From Lateolabrax maculatus (taxonomy: Eukaryota; Chordata; Actinopteri; Acropomatiformes; Lateolabracidae), in NCBI GenBank assembly GCA_031216445.1, contig CM062205.1, positions 21,531,501 to 21,595,500 of the forward strand: a DNA stretch of 64,000 nucleotides, read 5' to 3'. Shown here piece by piece: positions 1-12,299 of the stretch (position 1 is the first letter of the stretch; each line of letters begins with the position of its first letter). Below the pieces are notes generated by a model. The model was not told where the DNA came from. It made no database searches and saw only the letters and a list, made by a program, of their open reading frames with translations. A program made the translations under genes and the position numbers.

Positions 1-595
1 TCAAAACAGACAAGTTTGCCGGTACTTATTTAACCTGTGTGGGTACATAAAGTGTGTTTATTTTGTTTCTCAGAGATGTCGGCTGTAAGATAGCAGGTAA
101 CACAACTTAAGTGCCTCCTATGTTGGTTCCTGAATCATCCTGTGAATCTCCAAGTCTGTGAATATATTTGTTGTTATATCTGCAGCAACAAAGAGAGAGC
201 CTGTTGCTCAACCCCAGCAGGTTTCCCAGAGAGTACACAGGCCTTTTGGTATGGGTTGCAGTCTGCTGGTCTTGTTGTACAAAGGAGGTCAGGATGTATC
301 AGCTTAGTTTCGTAATCTCTGTTGCAGAGAAGAACGAAACAGTTTAGGTAACATACAAGGCATATGCCGGTGCACATTTTCAGGCCGTCTCTCCTGGAAG
401 GCGTTCATAGTGTTTTAAAAAGTGACAAAAATTGTTGTGTAACAAATTAAATAAGAGGGCTAGAGATAGAAGTTCAAATCGTGGCTCCTTCCTCACCTCC
501 AAACAGCTGGCCAATCATGGCGTGAAGTGGGTTCAAAAAGTTATCGAAATTGTCAAACGCATAAATTAATAGCACCTTTTGTCTCTATTTCTTAG

Positions 596-3500
596 GTTTA
601 GATTTTTTAAGGACTTTTGATGGAGACCTGGAGGACGACCTTGTATATTCTGACGATGATGATGAGGATGATGATTACGATCACTTCTTTCCACACAATG
701 CAGCTTGCAGGCCTTTAGAACCACATCCACGAATAAGACAGCTCACTGACGAGGTATTGCACTTTGGTTTCACTTTTCTGAAAGTGTTTCACTTTTCTGA
801 AAGTGAAACAAAACATTTTTTTTAACATAATATAACTGTCTGACTGACTTATATACTTTGTGGGGAATAAGTTTGCCAACTTAAACAATAGTATATTTAT
901 CCTCAGAATAGAAGTGTTACGTATAGTAAATTAACAAGTGTTTTATTGTCAGACTTTGTGTTTTTAATGTCTTTGGCTCAACTGGGGTTTTTTTTTTTTT
1001 TCAGGAGGCTGATAAACATGCAAAGGAATTAATAGAAGAAGAAGAACGGCGTAAGGAGAAAACCGAGAGGAACAAACGTAAAAAACTGGTCAGTGTTGGT
1101 ATATTATTAGGATTTAATGTAATTTTGAATGATGATGCTTTTTTTCTCTGACAACACATTTCCTCTTTCTGTTGCAGCGTAAAAAAGAAAAGAAACGATT
1201 AGAAAAGAAGAATGCAGTTAAAGACATTTTACCTGTAAGTTTTGTTTTACACATATTGCTGTGAATACAATGAATACACGTAAGTGTAATGGTCTGGAAA
1301 TAATGTCCAGACAGCAAGGCCTTTAAAAGCAATGCTGATTGCTTGTAATGTTAATTTTTCTGTTATTTCAGGAGGAAGAACAAGGGAAGTCAGACTCCTC
1401 AGAAAATCACGATGAAAATCCTGTAATTGAAAGTAAAGCAGATGCAAATAATTCTCCAGAATCTGGTAAAACACAAAATGGAACTGAGACACCTGGATGT
1501 GTTGAGAGAAGTGAAAATAAAAAAGAAGAAAATCTTGTGACAATGAATAAGAAAGAAGATGTAGAGCAAAAGGTTTGCAGAGAATTTTACACTTCTGTTT
1601 TTTCACATGGTGGAGCAAAATTACTGTTTGTTTTCTGTAAATGTACTCGTGAACTAATTGCAGTTTGTGCAAACAAATAGTGCAGACATCATATCTCCCT
1701 AGTAATTCAATGGATGGTAACCAAATAAAAGGTGCATATATATACCTCAAGAACGTCAAAACTTTGGCCAGTCATAATTTTGCTCTTGGATAAGTCCAAT
1801 GTAAGTTAGACACATTTCTAGCAAGTTAGTCCTGCTTAAAATGTCTGAGAACTAGACAGACTTCAGATAGACGTCTAAATTCATCTCAGTTGTATCAGCG
1901 TCTGTTTAAACATCTGAATGTTTGCTGTGTTAGGTCAACGTATCTAAACAAAATAATTGTAGATGATTATCTTAAAACCACAACCATGTGTTTCATTATC
2001 CTCAACAGGATTTGGATTTAAATAATTCATGTGCTTCTACGGCAAAATCGGTGCCTGAGGAGACGTGTAACCAGGGGCCTGCAAGGGTAAGAAAAAAGGA
2101 AAAAAGTAAATTACTGGAAGTTCAGCAGTCCAAGGAGGAAACGCCAAAAGTTGTGGAGAAAACTGAAGTTCAAAAGAAGAAGGAAGAGAAACATGAACCC
2201 AATAAAGAGGTGGGAACACTGAAAAAACATAGTATTTGTATTTCTGTAAGGCCTAATTTTGTCCAAATAAAGGTTTGAAACTTACCACACTTGAGTTACA
2301 ACAGACAACTTTTAAATCTTTAAAAGTTATTTGTTTTCTGATGTTTATATCAGTAATGTTTTTAATTACATTACAATAATATTTTGAATTATCAACCTAG
2401 AAACATAAAAATGTAATTTTCCTTTTATAAAAGTCTCACTCTGTAATGAAATTTGTGACTGTACCTTAGTTTTATGTGATCAGTCTGGGCCTTAAAATCA
2501 TCACAACTCGGAAGTTACATGCAAATTTAGTTTCCTGTAAGGCTCGGCATGCTTCACAGGCTAATGTGCCAACTCTCATTTTAACAGAAAAAAATGGATC
2601 CCACTGCAGATGAGTTGGCAAAAAGAAGCAGAGAGCTTGCTGGTAAGCTTTTCTTTTTTAACCCCATTAACATTTTCTCATTGAGACATGTGAAGGTACT
2701 GAAGCAGGCACAACTGCCCTTGCTCTTCCCTCCAGGTATTGGAAATCGTTTGGCTGCCTCTGGACAGTATGAGATGGCAGTGAAATGCTTTACTGACGCC
2801 ATAAAATACAACCCAAAGGAATTTAAGTAAGAACATGGACTTGAATTGACTTCAGCCTTCATGAAAGAGCCTTGAAGCAGTGACCATTAATGACCTTGAA
2901 TTATGTCGACTCTGTTTTACAGGTTATTTGGAAATCGGTCCCTCTGTTATGAAAGAATGCAGCAGTATGAAAACGCTCTCAGGGATGCTGACCTAGCACT
3001 CTGCATGGAGCCAAACTGGATAAAAGGTTTATTTAGGAAAGGGAAAGCTCTCTGTGGGCTCAAGGTAAATGGCTGCTCCTGTATCCAGTTAACCCTTTCT
3101 TACACTGAGCTCCTACTGTTTTTCTTCTTAAATGTCAGTGCTTCCAGATAGTTGAACATATAGTATCTCTTTATGTTGTAACTGGCTTGACATTTTCAGA
3201 AAAACACAGAATATTGTGGTAAAACCTGCAGAACAGATGAAACTTACCTTACAATACAATATACAGGTGTGAGGTTGTAACTAAATATTTTAGTTGTATA
3301 GTGGCAAATAAACCCTTTACATTGTTATTTCCCCGCATTTCCAGTGCTTAACTAAAAGTGAATGTACCTTATTGCTTAAAGATTATTAAAATCCTTACGT
3401 ACTGCCTGTGATTTCTTCTTCCCTTCTTCTCCAGAGATACTACGAGGCCTCGCTGATCTATAAGGAGGTGTTGGAGCTGGAAAGTTCAAGCGCTGAAGCC

Positions 3501-6500
3501 ACGCAGGAGCTGAAACGAGCACAGACATTGCACCTCATGGTAGGATGAGCTTATGTACAACAGTTTACAAGGGCTCACACTCACCACAGTGGCTGAGAAG
3601 AAGCAGTAGGAATAGAGGTGCTTTCATGTCTGTATCCTGGTGTCATGTCAGCTCAAGAGGTCGTCTTTCTCCCATTTTAGGAAATGGGATTCAACTGGGC
3701 GCAGAGCTCCGAGGCCTTGAAAACACACGCCACGTTAGAGGAAGCTGTTGAAGCTCTGTTCGGTGGTGACGGTAATCCGGGTCCTGGAGGTAAAAGTCTC
3801 AAAATGAGTCTCATAGTTGGAAAGATGACATGTCACTGACTACATTTACATGCACTTAATATTCCACTATTATTCCGAATTTGATACGGGTCATGTAAAC
3901 AGCATATTCCGATTTAAGATATGTGGGATGTGCCGGTATTATTTGGGTTTTAGGAGCATTCTTTGGGCAGCAATCTACACAATCTCTGTGCATGTAAACG
4001 TATTTGAACTCTTTTTACTGTTTGTTTGCTCTCTTCAGATGCCAGTGCCAGTATGGATTATACAGAGCAACCAGTGGAGCAGGAAGAAGAGGACGATGAG
4101 GGAGAGTGGATTGTCCTGCAAACAAGCCGTCCTAGAATTCAGCAGGTCAAAGAGTCTGATGCTTTGGGCCAAAGCAGATCGAAATCTCAGTCACCGATTC
4201 CTCATTCAAGGAATTCTGTGAAACCGTAAGTTTTTTATGTATATGTCTCTCAGATTATTACCTTATGAACATTTTAGAGGCCTTAATCCGTAATATCACA
4301 ATTTTAAAATGCAAAGATTAAAGAAAAGCCAGAAGAAATACTTGGGCGACCCCTCGGGAGGTGCTGACCCCCAGGTTGAGAACCACTGCCCTAATGTTCA
4401 TTGAATATGTGCAATATTTTAAGTGATTATACTCTATAGTGGATTTCTTGCATGCTTACAATGAGTTTGCTGTTATCAGTTTTACTTTTTTCAGTCATTC
4501 TGTGTCTCACTTTGGATCTTGGAAAGGTTGAAATATGCACAGATGTACAACAACTATCTGTCGTGAACAGAGAGTGTTGTGCATGATTGCAATACCAAAA
4601 TTACATATAAAACATAATGTAAAGTCCTTTGCACATTGAGCAAAGGTGAGTGCATGTGCAAGAACAGACTTTTTGATCACAGGTTTGGGGATTTCAAGAT
4701 CATTTGCTGAACTGTGCAACATAATCTTAAATTGTTGCTTTTATCTCTTCTGTTTTGTACAAAGGGAGCTTTTCTCCATTTGGGTTGGATCTTTGGCCCC
4801 TGCTGTCACCTACGCAACACTCCACGAGCTCTTCAGCAGGTGAAGCACCACAGTCTGATCTCCTCTCATGCCTCTGAGCATGTTTTTCATTTTCCCAGGA
4901 GATATAGAAGGTTTCAGCAGTTAAAGGTTCATTTATTTGTAATTTTCAACACAGTGTTGCATAAGGAAATGAAAGTTGTAGCCCATTCATGCTACGCACA
5001 CATAAAACATATACACAGACAATTATATTTACAATAAAACAGGATAAAATATGAAATTAAATAAAAACAATATATAGTTTATATAAACATAACATGTATA
5101 TCCATACACAAATGCTGTGTTCTTGGAATTTGACCACCAGAAGGCTCAACTGTTTTATATATTATTGCTGCTGATTGAATTGATGTGTTCATTTGCCCTA
5201 AATGACTCCAAGCTGCAAAGGAAATTACCCTGCAGGGCTATTAAAGATCTCAGCTCATTACGCTCTCACTCTCTCTCTCTCTCAGAGCTGGGACTGTCTA
5301 CAGCATCAAGATGCTGCTGGAACATCAGTGTGCCTTTGTGAACTACGCCAGAAAGGAAGACTGTGACAGAGCCATCCAGTGTATTAATGTATGTATCAGT
5401 TTACTTTTGATATTTACATATTGTATGTTTAGGCATCCAGCTGATGTGTCAATCTTGGGCCACATACAAGTGTTGGAATAGTAAAATAAGTCATGTTGAT
5501 CCATGTATCTTGAGCTGGAGCCACAAAATGAAGCTCTTGAATGAGTTTAAAGATTTTGAAATGTGTAGTTTCACTTAATATTACAGACAACAAAGACACA
5601 AGGATTTTATATTCACAGGAAAAAGTAAAATATTCCTTTTTAAGATTTACACCAGAGAATATTTTAGGTTGTTTGTTTTCACCACTTGGCAGGTTCTAAG
5701 TAGAGAAGGAAGTTTGAGACTAGAGGAAAACTTATTTTAGTTTGTGTGTTATTAAAGCAGTGACTGACAACTGCAGCTCCTGCTTTAAAGTCTGTCTGCT
5801 TCTCTAAAACAGTCGCATTATTTTCCCGTCATACAAATCAACTCTGACATAAATCTTATGAGTCGCTTCTCTGAAAAGCTTCTTCTCTTTTCTTGTCTAA
5901 GCTGTGTGCTTCTCCAGTACAGCTCAGTTAACTGTCACTTACAGTATTTATTTTTCTACAGTTTCTTTTTTCCAGCATGCATGAAAATATCTTTAAAAGT
6001 TATCAACATTTTCTTGTACTGTAACTGTTTCTTTAACATTTGCTGCTTTCGTGCACTGCTGTGTAAATTAGTGCAATATTAATAATTGTCAAGGCATGAT
6101 GGATTACAGTAGAGCTGAAACAATTAGTCCAATCATCAAGTAGTCGACAGAAAATTAATCTGCTGCTGTTATGGATAATGTTGAGCAAAAAGCATTGTCT
6201 ACAGCTTCTTTGGCGTTCTGGTTGCAAATGTCAGTACTTGCTACTTTTTTACCTTTTTACCTTTTTTATAATTAGAAATTTTGAACTTTTGGATTCTTGG
6301 GAACTGATGGATGTTTTTCACCAGTTTCACATTATTTTTTAGACCAAATGATGAATCGATAATTAAAGAGAATAATTGTCAGATTAACGAAAATAGCTCT
6401 TAGTTTCATCACAGCTGAAAAATATATTGAGTGTCTGTTTTCTAAATTATCTATTGGTGTTTCAAAAAGAGACACTATAAGTAACAAATAGAGAAGCAGA

Positions 6501-7190
6501 CGTTCAGTATTCGTTAGTGTGATGGTCCTTTTGGAGTTTTAATTACGGCACTGAGTGTGCTGTTTATTTGAGCGTGTTTGTCAGATGTTAAACGTCTGTT
6601 TCCTCTCCAGGGAATGGTGGTAGAGGGGGCTCCGCTGTCAGTGAGATATCCCAATAAAAACCACACTGGACTTGGTATGTCCAGATCAGCCACCACTGAC
6701 ACCTTTTCACGCCCCGGGTAAGAACATGCTATTCTTTTCCCTCGTGTTGATAAAAGCACTGTTTCACTTTGGTGATGAGCTTAGATATGATATATCTTCC
6801 TGTGTAAAATGATTAAAATCATATTAATGGGATGTGAGGGGGAAAATCTAGATTATTGTCAGTCGTATTTTATTGTTTTATAACTTTAAAGCACAGCAGA
6901 TTTAAGTAGGATTTCTTTGACCACATTGCACACTCACCAAGATTGTTTCGCTCCTGATCTTCACAATGAAAATAAACTTAAGTAAAATGACGCTTTAAAG
7001 CATTTAAACCCCCTAAACTGGTCTTGACATGAGAAATTGTTTTTCCTGTTGCAGCCCGTACAAGAAGGAGTGCTTTTTCTGGAGGACCACGGGCTGCACG
7101 AGGCAGGACTGCACCTACAAACACGTCCCAGAGCACAAGAACATCGACAAAGACAAATTCACCAGTAGACTGGGAAATCCTCACATGTAG
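596..7190 (+). CDS. ttc31: ttc31 orthologue, TPR-RRM-CCCH protein (5' end missing)
   Basis: Fifteen exons: 596-753, 1005-1088, 1178-1234, 1372-1572, 2009-2209, 2588-2642, 2736-2826, 2923-3064, 3435-3539, 3681-3789, 4039-4225, 4765-4839, 5286-5388, 6611-6717, 7055-7190. All junctions keep one frame (602 residues visible, stop TAG 7188-7190); the first exon opens with the last two bases of a codon, so the start is upstream. Order: acidic Asp/Glu run (about 17-30), Lys/Arg/Glu-rich helix (about 53-99) resembling the EEEANRLAEEL region of human TTC31, low-complexity charged linker, about three TPR helical pairs (about 252-365, including LFGNRSLCYERM), UBA-like segment (366-400), acidic linker, RRM (about 465-560, RNP2 IWVGSL, RNP1 CAFVNYA), CCCH finger. 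The TPR part supports TTC31; the RNA-binding end is not in human TTC31 as I remember it. Likely an RNA-associated scaffold; function is inferred only. Confidence 0.88.
3841..4002. mobile_element. short MITE-like element in ttc31 intron
   Basis: The segment is bounded by near-perfect inverted ends: TACATTTACATGCAC at 3841-3855 and GTGCATGTAAACGTA at 3988-4002 (14 of 15 positions pair). It contains internal ATTCCGA and GTAAAC motifs and has no ORF of its own. It resembles the small non-autonomous DNA elements common in teleost introns. It lies between the UBA-like exon and the following exon, and does not touch the splice sites. Confidence 0.6.
4346..4391. repeat. fragment of a dispersed repeat
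   Basis: The stretch ending in GGTTGAGAACCACTGCCC matches a phrase found in many dispersed vertebrate repeats. It is too short to classify. It sits in a ttc31 intron. Confidence 0.3.
4765..6717 (+). other. ttc31: RRM domain of the ttc31 orthologue
   Basis: Three exons (4765-4839, 5286-5388, 6611-6717) encode one RNA recognition motif. Beta-1/RNP2 reads LFSIWVGSL, helix 1 follows in TLHELFSRAGTVYSIKM, and beta-3/RNP1 reads CAFVNYA, with Phe and Tyr in the usual RNA-stacking positions. Helix 2 (EDCDRAIQCINGMVVEG) and beta-4 (LSVRYPNKN) complete the fold. The acceptor at 4763-4764 has a weak pyrimidine tract but the frame is maintained. RRM identity is clear from the motif; the RNA target is unknown. 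Confidence 0.85.
6111..6417. mobile_element. non-autonomous DNA element, GCTGAAACAATTAGTC family, copy 1
   Basis: It begins with AGAGCTGAAACAATTAGTCC and ends with an inverted counterpart (TAGTTTCATCACAGCT). Inside are AATTAATCTG, TTTTCACCAGTTTCACATTATTTTTTAGACC and other blocks shared with copies near 41.8, 44.4 and 60.4 kb. The TIR-like ends and lack of an ORF point to a decayed non-autonomous DNA transposon in a ttc31 intron. Confidence 0.6.
7055..7190 (+). other. ttc31: CCCH zinc finger and C-terminus of ttc31 orthologue
   Basis: The last exon encodes a C-X7-C-X4-C-X3-H zinc knuckle (CFFWRTTGCTRQDCTYKH), followed by about 20 residues and the stop. Aromatic residues between the first two cysteines are typical of RNA-binding CCCH fingers. 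The X4 spacing is one residue shorter than the commonest C-X8-C-X5-C-X3-H form. Confidence 0.85.
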
Positions 7191-8030
7191 GAAATCAAAA
7201 ATGACACGCATGCAATGTTTCCTTTGACATTTCACACAGTGGTGGTGCCAAACTGTGCTGCTTTTAGCCCGCTTGCCTTCGTCTTGGTTTGTGGTTCTGG
7301 TGAATAATTTTGTTTGGATTTGTCCTATTCGGTTCATGTTTGCACCATGGCCCACCATTGTTGTGCAAATACAAAGGACACACCAAACTATGTTCTACTA
7401 CTGTGTTATAGTAATAATTCATATGCAGCTTTGAGCATCCTTTGCAATATGATTTTGTCAGGGATTATCTGTGATTATCTAATCTGTTTAAAGATTGTGC
7501 AGAAACACTTGTTTTAAATTTGATTTTAACAGGTTTTTCTGTTGGTTTTTCAGCTACCACTAGGTGGCACTGTTACCTTTTATCCCTTAACTTTGGGGCT
7601 ACTGTTCTGCTTTTATTTTAAAGGCTTTGATTGATGAGTAGTTATGCTGCCGGCACATTTAATGTGCCATGTTTAATTTTGAGACTGTGCTCTGTAATTA
7701 GATTGCCGGGGCAACATTTGTTTAATGTGCGGGTTGACTAATGGCTGAGATCAGTAGTTATGTACATTATGTATACTTTTTGTAATGACATGTCTGTTGG
7801 AGAATCTGTTGTAAGTGTAGTGATGTTTGGACACAAACTGTCATACAATAAGTGCCTTTTAGTCGCACTGTGGCTGCAGTTTATCATGGGTCAGCCCAGA
7901 GGGAATTAAAGCCTCAACCTTTAGAGTTAATGTCGTGCCATTCACATTAATATATACAGAATAAGACCAAAGACTTGGTGTAGGTGGAACAGTATAGATG
8001 GATATGACCCACTACAAAGAATAATAAAGT
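7191..8030 (+). other. ttc31: probable ttc31 3' UTR
   Basis: There is no coding signal after the stop at 7190. A canonical AATAAA lies at 8023-8028 and an ATTAAA variant near 7904, giving a 3' UTR of about 0.7-0.85 kb. The true cleavage site cannot be fixed from sequence alone. Confidence 0.4.
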
Positions 8031-11000
8031 CAGCCTCATGATAAGCTGCATAAGGCTAAAGCACGATTTGTGAGCAGGATTATTCATGCCTCAGCATGTA
8101 ACTCAGTGTAATTTGGGATATCACTATGAGGTCAGAGGAAGCCATGACTCGAGGGTGAGAGGCCCAGTGGTTATCGCTTTCCCACCACTAAAACACCACC
8201 AGATTAATCCTGGCAGCAGCTGTGTATCCTGTTGCAGCGTCCTTGAATGAGAAGCCCTCTGCAGTTGTCTTAGGCCGGGATGAGTAAGAGCAGAGTGCCA
8301 GTTAAACACCTGAAAAGTAACTGTTGTCCCGGAGATTTTATCTAAAGCGGGCTTCTTGTAAGCCTAAAATACCTCACTTCAGTCTCCCGGACTGGGTCTC
8401 CGCGCTGTTAATGTGGGTGGGATTTGTGCAGATCCCTCTTCCCTAAAGCCCAGCAGGTTTGTTATTTGACTCGAGCAGTTCAAGGTCACTTTTGTGACTC
8501 CTGTTATGTAATGTTTGGGGTGTGAGTTACAAAACCGTAGCAAAGCACTGAATAATTACCTAAAATCGAGGTCGGAGCGATGAAAAAAGTGCTTAGTTAT
8601 GACCTTACAGGCAGAGCAGCTGTACTCGTGGGCATTAATTGGCTGATGGTGGCATGCCTCACAAAGCCCTTTTGATCTGTGTGAGATTTGAGAGCATGAA
8701 AGGCCGGTTATACTAATAACATGAACTCTGGTTGAACCCATAGGCAGCACTGGGACATGCAGTTGATACATTACCAACTGGGAAAATGGGTCTATATTTA
8801 ATCTTATTGGTCTGCGTGGCTTTGCTAGAAACCTGTTCAAATGCAGATAAAGGCTGATAAGAGGTTAGGGTTCGCAAAACCGGCTGGAATCAACATCCCG
8901 TCACTCCGGGCCCGGACAAAGCCAATCCCTTACTTAACTAAAGCAAACACCAGGAAGATTAAGTGCATCTTGTTAAAAGGCTGCTTGGTTTGTGGAGCTT
9001 TTAACAGATTTCTCTCTCTCTCTCTCTGTCTCGGTCTCTCTCCCCCTCCCAACAGGAGGAAAAGGGACACAGAAACAGAAATTAACCAGCAGATATGACA
9101 TGTTATTCTCCCACTCTTTGCTTTTTGATGTATGGCTATGCAGCACAAATCCTCCTCACTCCCCCCCGAGAGAACTTCTGAGTTGGAGTAATTGAATGCA
9201 TTGCTTTTAGCGCAGGGATACATAATCTAGTTTTTATTCTAATTTTGTGGTTTCCCTCCGCTGGTAAATAAACTATTGATGTGACATGAGGGAGTAGCTG
9301 ACTCACGCTGTATATCAACAGTCTGATTTGCTTCTCGAGAAGCCAAAATAAATGCTCCACTGCAGCTTTGCAGCCTCTCGGCTTACAGGAACTTCATAAC
9401 CTTCCCAGCAGGGCTGCTGCTGTTTGCTTGTCCTCTTTAAAGGAATGACACTTCAAACATTGCGGTGTGTGTATTTTGGAGCACACCAAAGTTATCTTCT
9501 TCTTTATTTTGCTTCATTTCCAACAAATTCTTGCAGGATCGTTGTCGTTGCAGTTTAAAGGCCCCTGGAAACATATTTATTCAGTTGTCTTCTCACTATG
9601 AGTGATGTGGTCCTAAATGAGTACGCAATTTTTTGGTATAGTTGTGGTTATTTCACAGGATAACTCTCTGCCTGTTACTGTTTTGTCTGTGCTCTTCTCA
9701 CTGGTTTGAAGTGGGCAGGGTATTTCTGTGCAACAGGCAAGATTTAGCAATATTTAAATCAAAATCTGATGACAGTTGTAGGGTCGTTACCTAATGCTGT
9801 TAATCAAATGTGAGGACAGCACACCCACAAAGGCATGAAGGACAAGATTGGCTGGTTTTTGAGTGTTCAAATATTTAAAAAATAATGCTTAAGGGTGTTT
9901 TTTTTCTTTAAAACTTAAACTTTAATTTATTTAATATGAATATTTACAGTTATAGAGAAAAAGTCAAGATGACGCCACGTTTTCGGGGGCTTAATGATTT
10001 CTTTATAATACTTAGTTTGGTGTTCAGATTCCAAGCTAATTTATTTTGGTCATAAAGATTTTAAGATATATGAAAATACAACTTTTTCATCAAAGATATC
10101 CTGATTTCTTTCTTCATATAATAAAACATTTGAAGACTTTTATTTAAAAATATAAAGTTCGATTGTTGCTACTGGAAAGTCTGTATTCTTTATTTTGAAA
10201 TGTAAATATATAATTACACAAGCTATTGTGTCTGCAGATTGTAATGAGCGCGATAACCGAGATCAACAAGATGTTGTGATGGTCGACTCACACAATGGGG
10301 AGGCATCTGGTCCACTGCAGCCTCTTCCCAACCCTTGCTGGATTCCTTTGTTGCACTGTGAAATGAATACAGTAATTGTGACAATGAGAAATTGACCTTC
10401 CCTTTAATCTAGACAGAGGCCCCCTTAACAAGTTAAAATAGCGCAAACCCAATTAGGGAATTGATTGCTTGCTTTCATTTCCCTCATTTGCATCAGGGTC
10501 ATATAGGGAAGATAAATTAATGTCTAGTCTTTTGTCCACACTGTCATTCCTGGTTGTGAAGTATCTATTGCTGAGAAATGAGCAGGAGAAAAGTCTTTTG
10601 TCTACCCTTGACAAACTCATCTCTGATAATCTGCGGTTTAACACCTACAGAGAGAAAGACCTGCAGAAGATTAAAAAGTCCTCTCGCTTTCATTCTGCTA
10701 TACAGAAACAGTTTTTATGTTAATCATAAAAATCATCTCATGTTAATGAGATAATTAGATGTATCATTCAATGGGTAATATCAGTGTTAAAGCATGTTAC
10801 AGCTCATTCACAATCAGTCAGTATAGGTGGAGTTTATTGGCAGCCATATTTAAAGGCTCATTACAGGTTTCCAGTCATTTCACTATGATAAAAGAACTCA
10901 GCTTGAAGAGACTTAAAATATACATTTTTCTTATTGTAAACAAATCTTATGAGGCCAAAACTAACGATTCATAAGTTAATCTCTCAGCACGTTCCTACCT

Positions 11001-11080
11001 CTACGGCACTGAGCCCCCCAAGCCCATCGGTTCGTACAAAATATGTAAATCTTTATATCATACTTTCATTTAAAAAGCTG
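8031..11080. other. intergenic, no gene seen
   Basis: Both strands carry only short, non-conserved ORFs. There is a pyrimidine run (TCTC repeats) at about 9010-9042 and a TCAAGGTCA nuclear-receptor half-site at 8480-8488. The 9900-10200 interval is AT-rich. No splice-bounded coding exon or RNA gene was recognised. Confidence 0.5.
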
Positions 11081-11089
11081 AGTAATTTC

Positions 11090-11930
11090 CTAAAACAGCT
11101 GGGCACTGTAGTTTTCAACAAACACTGATCGAATAGAAGTAAACAGTGCATATGTTTGGGACTATTTTCGACTGTGGATAAAGACACATTTGGTGCACTG
11201 TGAGTATTAAATAATACTCAATACAAAATAGACAGTTCCCCTGGTTCATCTTAAAGGAGAACTCGTTTCTTCGGGTCTTGTGTACTACTGCATAAGTGGA
11301 AAAAGTTGTATGGAGCCTTTTGAGGCTTCAGAGGGAGGTGCGTGATGAATCAAAGTGCCTCAAGGGATGTCACTTGAGTCAGCGTTGGTCGGGGCTGAAG
11401 ACTACAGGTTTAAAAAAAGAATCTGGTGGTGTGGAGTTAGAAAGAAGTGAGCTTACCAGACCTCTGTTTCCCGCTCCTCGTCAATGCTCGAGGCTACGTT
11501 AACCACTACTAATATCACACTCTAATCTCCAACTGAACTGTCTGTGGTCAAGTTGCATTGTGGGTAATGTACGCCAGGTTTTGACAAGGAAGAAGAATGT
11601 GTGGAATAAAAACAAAAAAAGAGGATATCTCCATTTTGATTCTTTTTGTTTCAAAACGATCCAGTCGTGAAGCTGACAATGTTATAGGGGTGCAAAGCTG
11701 AATCAGTGCTGTACTTTAAATAAAATTAACATGTCGCCCAGAACAACAGTGTGACTCATTCATGTGTTTTTAATAGTGTTTGAACAACAACAGCACAGAG
11801 GAAAAAGATATATTGGAAACACACACAATACTAGTTAATAGATACATTAATTGTTGTTTTTGATCTTTCATGTCCTGCAGATTTGTTGGTAAAAGGAAAA
11901 ATATGAAATATCACCAGACTTGATCTTTAG
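11090..11930. repeat. dispersed repeat family A, copy 1
   Basis: Blocks such as GGGCACTGTAGTTTTCAACAAA, GGGACTATTTTCGACTGTGG, GTGACTCATTCATGTGTTTTTAATAGTGTTTG and ATGAAATATCACCAGACT recur in the same order at 27600-28005 and in part, reversed, at 15957-16700. Copies are diverged and interrupted, so this is an old non-autonomous interspersed element. No ORF is present. Confidence 0.55.
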
Positions 11931-11934
11931 AAAA

Positions 11935-12290
11935 ATATTTTTTCCAGTGGTTGCCTGGGAAGAAGAAAGACGCTTTTATAAAAAAAAAAACTCTAAAACA
12001 CTACAGAATGCTTTAAGCTGTGGTCAGCAGTATGATAATCATCACAATAGCTGTATGGTCCTTATAACATAAAGTATGTTCAGTAAAACTGTCTAACTGC
12101 ACCCATAACATACACTCATGTTTCTTCACATTTTCATAAATAATTCCAGTGTGCAGGTTTTTCGTGTGTATATGTGCATGTTTATGTTCACACACAGAGA
12201 CTGTAGGGTGACAGGGAGGATAATGGCATTGACTCCCTTTGTTGTCTTCCCTGATAAATGACAGTTTAAAGGTTGAATCTCACATCTCTT
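11935..12290. repeat. left arm of a large inverted repeat
   Basis: This segment is the reverse complement, with substitutions and small indels, of 16205-16550. Matching phrases include the GGTTGCCTGG region, GTGCAGGTTTTT, GTGCATGTTTATGTTCACAC, GGATAATGGCATTGACTCCC and TTTGTTGTCTTCCCTGATAA. The arms are about 3.9 kb apart. Confidence 0.7.
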
Positions 12291-12299
12291 TCATCTCCG

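Noticed and set aside
70..90. Possible ttc31 micro-exon (CTCAG|AGATGTCGGCT|GTAAGA)
   Set aside because: It would end in phase 0, but the exon at 596 needs one carried-over base. Direct joining puts a stop (GTT TAG) in frame.
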